Source: CAYOHP01 sp964403795 [NCBI: uncultured bacterium] (GTDB lineage: Bacteria > Muiribacteriota > UBA6191 > CAZXTJ01). From it: a DNA stretch of 19,836 bases. Positions 7,657 to 13,459 of this stretch are shown here, one piece after another. Both the position numbers and the translations under genes were made by a program. The stretch covers positions 1 to 19,836 of the forward strand of contig CAYOHP010000115.1 in NCBI GenBank assembly GCA_964403795.1, read 5' to 3'. The notes under the pieces were generated by a model. That model saw only the letters and a list, made by a program, of their open reading frames with translations, made no database searches and was not told where the DNA came from. Numbering within the stretch: position 1 is the first letter of the stretch; each line of letters begins with the position of its first letter.

Positions 7657-9057
7657 GTGAGCCTGCCGGGACGGGCGCGTCCTTTGGGGCCGGAGGCGTT
7701 GTTCTCGCTGGTCGCCGACGAGGCCATGCGGGACGGCCGGGTGGAGGAGCGCGAGAACCTCATCCTCCGGACCCTGGCCCGCTTCCTGGGTCTCTCCAAG
7801 GAGCGGGCCCTGGAGCTGGCGAAGTCCTCGGCCGGGCGGTTCCAGTCGGGAGCGCTGGGACCGCCTGCGCCCCTCGACCCGCTGCTGGTCTACTCCCGAT
7901 GCCTGGCCGGGGCCGCCGCGGACTGGGAGATCGATCCCGGCGAGGAGCATCTTCTGCACGGCCTCCGGAGGCTCCTCGGGGTGGCACACAAGGACCACCT
8001 CTCCCTGCTGGCCGACCTGCGGCGTACCCAGGCCCGCCAGGACGGACCCGCCGTCCGCCTCCCCTTGCCGGCCTCGACCGGTCGGACCGCCATCGACCGG
8101 GTCCTGGCTCTGGCCGCCAGGGTCCAGGATGGTTCGGCCGAGGAGGCGGAGTCGACCGAGTTGGGCAGGAGCCTGCTCCCGCTCCACCATGACCACCCCG
8201 AGGCGCGGGGAGCGCTCGAAGCCGCCCTGGCCGCGGCGGTGGCAGGTCTGGACCGGGCCGGCGAGGCCAAGGCCGTCGAGGTCGCGGTGGTGGAAACCTT
8301 CGGGGATCCTTCGGCATGGGGAGACCCGGTGCTCCTGTCCACCTGCCTGGAGAACTGGTGCCGGTCGCTCTTCGCCCGGGAGCAGGGGGACGATCTGGTG
8401 AGGATCCTCGAGGGGTTGTCCACCCTGGTGGCGGTACGCCGGGCCCTCCCGGCGACCCGCAGCGTGGCGGTAGCCCGGGCCCTCGATTCGGTGGGGACAC
8501 GGTTCGCCATGGTCTCGGACTGGGCCCGGCACCGGCGTCTGGCCTCCTGCTTCGAGCGCCTGCCCCAGGATGCCCTGGGCGAGGTCGCCCCGGTCTGGGC
8601 GCGATTCGCCTACGGCTGGGCCAGGACCAGCCTGGAGCTGGACCGCTTCGAGGACGCCCCCCGCTGGCTGGCCGAGTTCAAGAAGCTGGTCGACCATCAT
8701 CGGGAACCGGAGGTCCGTCGCGAGTACTCCCGGGCCCTGGCCCGCCTCGGCAGCGCCGCGGCGCGGTCGGACCAGGAGCGCTGCGGAGAGGTCGCCACCG
8801 CGGTCCGGTTGACCCTGGACCTGGTACGGGTGGAACCGGGAGACCGGGATCCCGCCTTCCGGGTGGCAGGGGCTCTGCTCCGGGCCGGGGTGGACCGGAT
8901 GGAGGGGGCGTCCCGGACCGGGAGCGAGCGAGGTCCCGATCGGGTCTTCGCGGCCCTCAAGGACGGCCTGCAGGCTTTCGCACGCGAGCTGCCGGACGCC
9001 GAGAAGCTGGTCCACGCCTGTCGCCGTCTCCAGGGGGTCGGGGAAGGCGAGGGATAG
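7657..9057 (+). CDS. TerB-like N-terminal domain protein with long helical C-terminus
   Basis: 466 residues. The N-terminal third contains two similar helical units (about 14-54 and 74-118), each with an acidic Asp-x-x-x-x-x-x-Glu turn followed by a Leu-rich helix ending in LGL or LGV: DGRVEERENLILRTLARFLG and EIDPGEEHLLHGLRRLLG. This resembles TerB/DjlA-type domains. The remaining 330 residues are Ala/Leu/Arg-rich helices reminiscent of solenoid repeats, with no recognised motif. No signal peptide or TM is seen, so it is probably cytoplasmic. GTG at 7657 has GGAGG at 7645-7649 with ideal 7-base spacing. It is the last gene of the plus-strand run. Function unknown; the TerB assignment is by pattern only. 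Confidence 0.75.
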   Translation: MSLPGRARPLGPEALFSLVADEAMRDGRVEERENLILRTLARFLGLSKERALELAKSSAGRFQSGALGPPAPLDPLLVYSRCLAGAAADWEIDPGEEHLLHGLRRLLGVAHKDHLSLLADLRRTQARQDGPAVRLPLPASTGRTAIDRVLALAARVQDGSAEEAESTELGRSLLPLHHDHPEARGALEAALAAAVAGLDRAGEAKAVEVAVVETFGDPSAWGDPVLLSTCLENWCRSLFAREQGDDLVRILEGLSTLVAVRRALPATRSVAVARALDSVGTRFAMVSDWARHRRLASCFERLPQDALGEVAPVWARFAYGWARTSLELDRFEDAPRWLAEFKKLVDHHREPEVRREYSRALARLGSAAARSDQERCGEVATAVRLTLDLVRVEPGDRDPAFRVAGALLRAGVDRMEGASRTGSERGPDRVFAALKDGLQAFARELPDAEKLVHACRRLQGVGEGEG

Positions 9058-9117
9058 CGGTCGTCAGCTCGCCCGAGGGCCTGGCACGCGGGCGGACCCG
9101 GTCGGAGCGGCCGTCCC

Positions 9118-9261
9118 CTACGGGAACGGGAGGGGCTTCTCTGCCTCGGGGTCGGCTGCCGCCAGCCGGGACTCCTCGATCGGGTCCTCGTCCTCGGGCT
9201 TCCACAGGTGGTCGGACTCGCTGGCGAGCGCTGCCACCATCAACATCGATTCGGCGGTCAT
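9118..9261 (-). CDS. Short acidic protein, 47 codons, hypothetical
   Basis: An ATG at 9261 on the minus strand opens 47 codons ending in TAG at 9118-9120. The product starts MTAESMLMVAALASESDH and continues with an acidic stretch (EDEDPIEES) to a Pro-rich end. All but about four codons end in G or C, exactly the bias of the real genes here, in a stretch where no other ORF has that bias. AGGGGGAAG lies upstream as a weak RBS. An in-frame ATG at 9279 would add six residues. The first residues are mildly hydrophobic but too short for a TM. It is convergent with the TerB-like gene, ending 60 bases from its stop. Function unknown. Conservation in relatives would decide it. Confidence 0.5.
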   Translation of the reverse strand: MTAESMLMVAALASESDHLWKPEDEDPIEESRLAAADPEAEKPLPFP

Positions 9262-9268
9262 CGGACTT

Positions 9269-9317
9269 CCCCCTTCCATGGGGGCGTCCGTCCCGTGGGG
9301 ACGGTTCCCCCGAGGGG
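9269..9317. repeat. Three consecutive short GC-rich stem-loops
   Basis: Directly visible inverted repeats in tandem: CCCCC/GGGGG (9269-9273 with 9280-9284, 6-base loop); CCGTCCC/GGGACGG (9288-9294 with 9298-9304, loop GTG); CCCC/GGGG (about 9307-9310 with 9314-9317). They lie immediately upstream of the minus-strand 47-codon ORF and would be in its leader if it is transcribed from further right. They could equally end transcription coming from the left. Some such hairpins are expected by chance in very GC-rich DNA. Confidence 0.4.
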
Positions 9318-9355
9318 TTCACCGCACTGGCTACTGCGTGCTGTCGTTACCTTGT

Positions 9356-9384
9356 GGCGCCGACACGGCGCCTTGGGGGCCCCC
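9356..9384. repeat. Palindromes upstream of the exported-protein gene
   Basis: GGCGCC occurs twice (9356-9361 and 9367-9372), able to pair with itself across a 5-base gap, followed by GGGGGCCCCC at 9375-9384. Further right are GGGATCCC (9392-9399) and AACCGGTT (9440-9447). No gene is supportable in 9280-9502; the stretch seems regulatory or structural. Confidence 0.35.
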
Positions 9385-9401
9385 GGAGAGGGGGATCCCT
9401 G

Positions 9402-9430
9402 GTTACTGCTCGGGTATCCCGGGATACGAT
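9402..9430 (+). promoter_or_regulatory. Candidate promoter for the exported protein/RING-like pair
   Basis: TACGAT at 9425-9430 fits a -10 box. GTTACT at 9402-9407 is a weak -35 match at 17-base spacing. This would give a leader of about 65 bases before the ATG at 9503. The local drop in GC fits a promoter. Low certainty because the -35 matches only about half of the consensus. Confidence 0.4.
9414..9427. promoter_or_regulatory. Candidate operator: 14-bp perfect palindrome
   Basis: GTATCCCGGGATAC is fully self-complementary with no spacer and overlaps the first three bases of the candidate -10 box (9425-9430). A perfect palindrome over a -10 element is the arrangement expected for repression by a dimeric DNA-binding protein. 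No such regulator is encoded in the window; the role is inference. Confidence 0.45.
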
Positions 9431-9488
9431 CACGCCGGGAACCGGTTGTAAAGGGAAATCGCCGGGGCAGGTCGCGGTCCTGACAGCC

Positions 9489-9495
9489 AGGAGGT
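9489..9495 (+). promoter_or_regulatory. Ribosome binding site deciding the ATG at 9503
   Basis: AGGAGGT, a near-perfect anti-16S match, lies 7 bases before the ATG at 9503. An in-frame GTG at 9494 sits inside this RBS and is therefore not the start. Confidence 0.85.
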
Positions 9496-9502
9496 GCATC
9501 GG

Positions 9503-10123
9503 ATGAGGATTTGTCGGGGTACCTCTGGATGGATGCCGCTTCCAGTGCGGAGTCCTGCTGTGCTCGGTGTCCTCCTGGCGCTCGGGTGGCCCGTCTCCGG
9601 AGGGGCTTCCGAGGTCGAAACCTATTGGCGGAAGGGGCCCGAGGGGTGGATCCGGATCGAGGTGGCGGGGGACCGGGTGATCCGCAGGTCCCTGCTCCCG
9701 GTGGAGCCCGAGGAGGACCTGGCCTTCGCCGGGACCCCGGGGCGCGAGCCTCCCCTGGATGCCCGTCGCAGTCGGAGCTGGGGAAGGATCGCGGTGACCC
9801 GGACCCGCCTCCTGGGAACCGGCACCCTCGAGCCTCGCCTGGAGCTCGAGTGCGAGGTGTACGGCAACCCGGCTGCCCGGATCGCCATCGACTCGATCGA
9901 CCTGCGTGGCCGTCGCCGCGAGCTCGAGGTCCGTCCCGCCCGGCATGCCGACCACGTCCGCTTCCGGGTCCCTTTCGATGCGGGAGCCACCCCCCAGGTC
10001 GAGCTCCGGCTCTACGACGCCCGGGGGACCTGGATCGCCACGGAACGGGTCACGGTCCGTCCCGACCCGCTGGTCCGGGATCCGCTGGGCGGCGACTCGT
10101 CGATCCCTCCGGGACGCCGGTGA
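9503..10123 (+). CDS. Exported protein of unknown function, beta-rich
   Basis: 206 residues, family not recognised. ATG at 9503 follows AGGAGGT with ideal spacing. Residues 1-36 form a plausible signal peptide: Arg residues, then the hydrophobic AVLGVLLALGWPVSGGAS. The mature part alternates charged and hydrophobic residues as in beta-strands (RIEVAGDRVIRRSLLPVEPE; RLELECEVYGNPAARIAIDS; ATPQVELRLYDARGTWIATE), suggesting one or two beta-sandwich-like units. Only one cysteine (117) is expected in the mature part. The stop overlaps the start of the RING-like membrane protein gene (GTGA), so the two are probably made together and may interact across the membrane. Confidence 0.78.
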   Translation: MRICRGTSGWMPLPVRSPAVLGVLLALGWPVSGGASEVETYWRKGPEGWIRIEVAGDRVIRRSLLPVEPEEDLAFAGTPGREPPLDARRSRSWGRIAVTRTRLLGTGTLEPRLELECEVYGNPAARIAIDSIDLRGRRRELEVRPARHADHVRFRVPFDAGATPQVELRLYDARGTWIATERVTVRPDPLVRDPLGGDSSIPPGRR

Positions 10124-11049
10124 CGGGGACCGGCCCTCCCCCCGGACCGGGGACGCCGGCGACCGCCGACCCGAGGCGCGGCTCCCCACCGGTCCCGGCT
10201 GTCGCCGGCAGGTGTCCCGTCTGCGGCGAAGGGATCCGGGGGCCGCTCCGGACCTGCCCGCGCTGCGAGACCCCGCATCACCCGGAATGCTGGGACTACC
10301 TGCCCGGCTGCGCCCGTTTCGGGTGCACCGATGGTCCCGGGGACCTTCCGGTGGCGAGCTGGCCCCTGGCCCATCGCCTGCTCCTGGCCCGGACCCAGGT
10401 GCGCATCACCGGCGCGGTCCTGATCCAGGTCGGGGTGGTGGTGGCTGCCTTCCTGATCCCGATCGCCGACGGACTCCGCTCCCTGGCCCCGGGTCTCGCC
10501 CTCCTCCTGGCCCCGGCTGTGGGCCTCTGCTTCGCTGCCCTGGGACTGGGCCTGGCGGCCTGGCCGCTGGGCTGGCTGCTGGGCCGGTGGGCGGGCTCGG
10601 CCGGGGGCGCCGAGGTCCTCGGGTCGGCCCTGGTCGAGGGCGACCCGCGCCTGTGTCGCGCCCTCGAGGAGCGGATCGGGAGCCTGTCCACCCGGCCTCC
10701 CGAGCGCCTGGCCGACGACCTGGCCGCCGGCTACTTCGTGCTGGTGGTGGTCCTGGTGCTGGCCGTCACGGTCCCCGAGGAACTCGCCGCCGGGGCCGGT
10801 CTCGGGACCCTATTCCTGCTCCCGCTGTTGGCGCTGGCCTCGGCGGCCCTGGTCTCGACGATTGCCCGGGTCCTGTTCTTCGGGCCCCTGCTCCGGACCG
10901 CATCCCGCATGGCCGGGGCCGAGAGGGTCCTGCTCCACCGGCTCCAGGCACTCCTCCCCCGGGACTGCAAGGACGGGGCTATCCCGCTGCCCTCCGGGTC
11001 GCCACCATCGCCAGCCGGCTCGCCCCCAGCCGGAACGCCTCCCCCGTGA
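10120..11049 (+). CDS. RING-like zinc-finger integral membrane protein
   Basis: 309 residues from a GTG at 10120 that overlaps the preceding stop. After a Pro-rich N-terminus comes a compact Cys/His module resembling the prokaryotic RING-finger family: CPVC (Cys32, Cys35), CPRC (Cys46, Cys49), HHPEC (His53/54, Cys57), then Cys64 and Cys69, enough ligands for two zinc ions in cross-brace order. Four hydrophobic helices follow (about 97-117, 123-156 possibly as two, 203-219, 224-256). The C-terminal tail, after about 283, is low-complexity Ser/Pro/Gly and lies antisense to the convergent methyltransferase gene, so it may be unconserved. Bacterial RING-like domains are usually of unknown function; ubiquitin ligase activity should not be assumed. 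Confidence 0.8.
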   Translation: MTGTGPPPGPGTPATADPRRGSPPVPAVAGRCPVCGEGIRGPLRTCPRCETPHHPECWDYLPGCARFGCTDGPGDLPVASWPLAHRLLLARTQVRITGAVLIQVGVVVAAFLIPIADGLRSLAPGLALLLAPAVGLCFAALGLGLAAWPLGWLLGRWAGSAGGAEVLGSALVEGDPRLCRALEERIGSLSTRPPERLADDLAAGYFVLVVVLVLAVTVPEELAAGAGLGTLFLLPLLALASAALVSTIARVLFFGPLLRTASRMAGAERVLLHRLQALLPRDCKDGAIPLPSGSPPSPAGSPPAGTPPP

Positions 11050-11734
11050 AGGGGTCGTAGCCCCGGACGTCCTCGAAGCCGGCAGCCGCCAGGGCCAGCG
11101 AGAGCTCGCGATAGGTGTAGACCCGGACCGAACTGGTACGGGACACCGCTTCGCGCCCCCGGTCCCCGACCCGGGTCCACTCCACCACCAATCGTCCGGT
11201 GGAGGGGTCGTAACGGCGGTCCTCGAGCAGCAGGGCCTCCCCGGCCGGAGCCCAGCCCCGGGGCTGGAACCGGGGCAGCAGGGTCTCGAGCACATGGGTC
11301 TCGACCAGGAAGCGGCCACCGGGGACCAGACTGCGGGCGACCGCCGCCAGGAAGGAGGCATCCCCTTCGTCCCCGAAGTAGCCGAAGCTCCCCCAGTAGC
11401 ACCAGGCGGCCTCGAAGCGGTTCTCCCAGGGGAGTTCCCGCATGTCGGCCTCGAGCAGCTCCAGGGAGAGGCCCCTGCGCAGAGCCTCGGCCCGGGCTTC
11501 CGCGAGCCTCGGCGCCGAGAGGTCGACGCCGGTGACCCGGTGGCCGTCCCTCGCCAGTTCCAGACCCAGGCGACCGTTGCCGCAGGGCACGTCGAGCAGC
11601 TCGGACGGGCCCTCCAGGCGGAGCAGGCGCCTGAGCAGGCCGGCCTCCGCGGCAGTGCGGTCGGGATCGATGCACGCACCCTGCACCTCGCCGAACAGGT
11701 CGGCGAAGAAGGCCTTCCACCACTCGCCGCCCAT
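10979..11734 (-). CDS. Class I SAM-dependent methyltransferase
   Basis: 251 residues. Rossmann-type AdoMet motifs: motif I LLDVPCGNGRLGLELA (46-61), acidic end of strand 2 in GVDLS (69-73), EADMRELPW (95-103) and the post-motif segment ARSLVPGGRFLVETH (133-147). A WCYWGSFGYFGDEGD segment follows the EADM motif. The substrate is unknown. The start is ATG at 11734, because GGAGGG lies 7 bases upstream on the minus strand; ATG at 11758 in the same frame lacks an RBS. The last 71 bases overlap the end of the convergent RING-like gene. It diverges from the 557-residue membrane protein across 38 bases. Confidence 0.88.
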   Translation of the reverse strand: MGGEWWKAFFADLFGEVQGACIDPDRTAAEAGLLRRLLRLEGPSELLDVPCGNGRLGLELARDGHRVTGVDLSAPRLAEARAEALRRGLSLELLEADMRELPWENRFEAAWCYWGSFGYFGDEGDASFLAAVARSLVPGGRFLVETHVLETLLPRFQPRGWAPAGEALLLEDRRYDPSTGRLVVEWTRVGDRGREAVSRTSSVRVYTYRELSLALAAAGFEDVRGYDPFTGEAFRLGASRLAMVATRRAAG

Positions 11735-11756
11735 CGAGTCGCCCTCCGGAGACCGC

Positions 11757-11766
11757 ATGATATCGT
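11757..11766. promoter_or_regulatory. Back-to-back -10 elements of a possible bidirectional promoter
   Basis: Plus strand TATCGT (11761-11766) and minus strand TATCAT (11762-11757) both fit TANNNT and overlap within the palindrome GATATC (11759-11764). The plus-strand start point would fall at or next to the GTG at 11773, implying a leaderless mRNA; no RBS precedes that GTG. The minus-strand mRNA would start about 15 bases before the ATG at 11734 and include its GGAGGG. -35 elements are weak on both sides. Symmetric -10 elements are known to fire in both directions. Confidence 0.5.
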
Positions 11767-11772
11767 CCCGCC

Positions 11773-13446
11773 GTGTCGATCGATCCGGAGTCCATCCGGC
11801 TGAAGTCCGGGTCCGAGCTGCTGGCATCGACGGGGCGCGTCTCGCTGACCCGCAAGATCGACGTCCGGGACCGGACCTTCATCCGCCTGCGTCTCGACCT
11901 CGGGCTGCCTCCCGAAGGGCGTCGGGTGGAGTCGCTGCTCGAACTCTACTTCTACTTCCCGGGTGCCCTGGACCTCTCCGGGTTCACCCTCTCCCGGGAC
12001 GACTTCTACCGGGAGCTCCACACCTACCTGAGCCTCGAGACCCCGGACCTGGGGCCGGAGCACCTGGTCGATCCCCGACTCCCGGAATCGCCGCTCTTCC
12101 GGCTCGGCGCCATGGAGCGCACCCTGTCCCAGGGAGGCGCGGCGCCGGAGAAGCTCCAGGACGACCTGATCGAGGAGGTCAAGGTCTACGGCTGCCTGGC
12201 GAACAACTACCTGCGGGACCGGGCCGAGCGCCTGGTGGCGAGCGACCGGCCCCTCGCCGAGGGGGCACGCCAGGCCTTCCACCAGTCCCTGGTGCATGCG
12301 GTGGGGGACTTCCGCGACGAGGTGCGGCGCATCCTGCTCGCCTACCGGACCCTGTTCGCGACCTTCCGCACCTGCCGGGTCCGGCTGCCCGACCGGGTCC
12401 TGGGGGCCTTGCGGGAGGTCGACGAGTACCTCTCGCACCTCATCTGCAAGGTGGTCGCCCGGCTCGTCCTGGTGCTCCAGGAGAAGGCCATGCCGGTGGC
12501 CGTGGAGTCGGTGCCGGGCCTGGTCGAGATCCTGCGATCGGAGCGGAACTACCGGGCGTCGTCGGGGTACCACCCGGGTCCCGAGATCGGGGCCGGGGAC
12601 GGGAGCTTCCTCCGGCATGTCGAGCTGATCGAGAACTCGGTGGAGAGCGCCATGTTCCTGAACAAGGGGCGGGAGCTCGGCATGGAGAAGCTGGGGGACT
12701 GGATCGGGGCGCTGGCGGCGGGGGTGGCCATGAGCTTCGCCTTCGTGGTCGCGAAGTTCCTGCCCCAGGGCCAGGGTGCCCGCTTCGACTTCTGGGTGAT
12801 GCTCCTGGTGGTCCTCGCCTACGTGGGCAAGGACCGGATCAAGGACGTGATCAAGCGCCGGCTCATCTCGGACCGCAAGGGATGGTTCCCGGACCTCGAC
12901 ACCCGGCTGCTCGACCGCCAGACCGGGGCGGTGATCGGCCGGACCCTCGAGACCACGCGATGGATGACGGCCTCGACCGTGCCCCCTGCCATCGAGAAGG
13001 TGCGGAGCCACCGCTCGCTGACCTACCGGGAACTCCGCGACGCCACCGGCGAGACGGTGCTCCGGTACACCAATCGCATCACCCTGGATCCGGCCAAGGT
13101 CTTCCAGGCCCACGGACGGCGCGGCCATGTGGTGCTCACCATGAACCTCGGGTTCAAGCGCTACCTGCGGGCGGCCCGGCCCGGCCAGGTCGAGCTGGTG
13201 GGCCTGGCGCCCGGGGGTGACGGGGTGGTCCGGATCGCGGGCCATCGCCACTACCTGCTGAACGTGATCGCCAGGTACGGGCTGCAAGGAGGGCCGGAAC
13301 GCTTCGAGAAGCTCCGGATCTTCGCCGACGAGCACGGACCGGAGCGGGTGGAGACGGTGCTCCCCCCGAGCCTGGAGGCGGAGCTCGACAAGATCGAGCG
13401 GGGTCCCACCAGGGCGGAGTGGGTGCGCAACGGGGCGCGGAGGTAG
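11773..13446 (+). CDS. Two-TM membrane protein of unknown function, 557 residues
   Basis: Not recognised. A long soluble N-terminal half (1-305) has beta-type strands at about 25-65 (DRTFIRLRLDLGLP, LLELYFYFPG) then helices. Two TM helices follow at about 309-329 (WIGALAAGVAMSFAFVVAKF) and 339-353 (FWVMLLVVLAYVG), leading straight into a basic KDRIKDVIKRRL helix. The C-terminal 190 residues are soluble and mixed alpha/beta. With two TMs close together, both large halves would be on the same, probably cytoplasmic, side. No catalytic motif is visible. The start is GTG at 11773 without an RBS but 7 bases after a TATCGT box, consistent with leaderless translation. It ends 8 bases from the convergent lipase-maturation-factor gene. 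Confidence 0.78.
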   Translation: MSIDPESIRLKSGSELLASTGRVSLTRKIDVRDRTFIRLRLDLGLPPEGRRVESLLELYFYFPGALDLSGFTLSRDDFYRELHTYLSLETPDLGPEHLVDPRLPESPLFRLGAMERTLSQGGAAPEKLQDDLIEEVKVYGCLANNYLRDRAERLVASDRPLAEGARQAFHQSLVHAVGDFRDEVRRILLAYRTLFATFRTCRVRLPDRVLGALREVDEYLSHLICKVVARLVLVLQEKAMPVAVESVPGLVEILRSERNYRASSGYHPGPEIGAGDGSFLRHVELIENSVESAMFLNKGRELGMEKLGDWIGALAAGVAMSFAFVVAKFLPQGQGARFDFWVMLLVVLAYVGKDRIKDVIKRRLISDRKGWFPDLDTRLLDRQTGAVIGRTLETTRWMTASTVPPAIEKVRSHRSLTYRELRDATGETVLRYTNRITLDPAKVFQAHGRRGHVVLTMNLGFKRYLRAARPGQVELVGLAPGGDGVVRIAGHRHYLLNVIARYGLQGGPERFEKLRIFADEHGPERVETVLPPSLEAELDKIERGPTRAEWVRNGARR

Positions 13447-13459
13447 GGTCCGGGCTACC
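13442..13459. terminator. Small hairpin spanning two convergent stop codons
   Basis: GGTAG (13442-13446) pairs with CTACC (13455-13459) across 8 bases. The arms contain the TAG stops of both convergent genes, so three of five pairs follow from that fact alone. No T-run is present. It is a weak bidirectional end at best. Confidence 0.25.

Noticed and set aside
5808-7799. 663-codon minus-strand open frame opposite miaE and the RNA methyltransferase
   Set aside because: Antisense shadow; both plus-strand genes show catalytic motifs in the right order.
8957-9322. 121-codon minus-strand open frame overlapping the TerB-like gene end
   Set aside because: Arg/Pro-rich shadow in a different frame from the better-supported 47-codon ORF.
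9280-9400. Possible tRNA suggested by GGTTC and nearby stems
   Set aside because: No cloverleaf, anticodon arm or acceptor pairing could be assembled.
9208-9483. 91-codon plus-strand open frame in the palindrome-rich gap
   Set aside because: Arg/Gly/His-rich, codon third positions not GC-biased like real genes, starts from a GTG without RBS and runs through the promoter palindromes.
9262-9502. Replication origin or mobile-element end in the palindrome cluster
   Set aside because: No DnaA-box-like repeats, no direct repeats or target duplications, and no transposase or integrase nearby.
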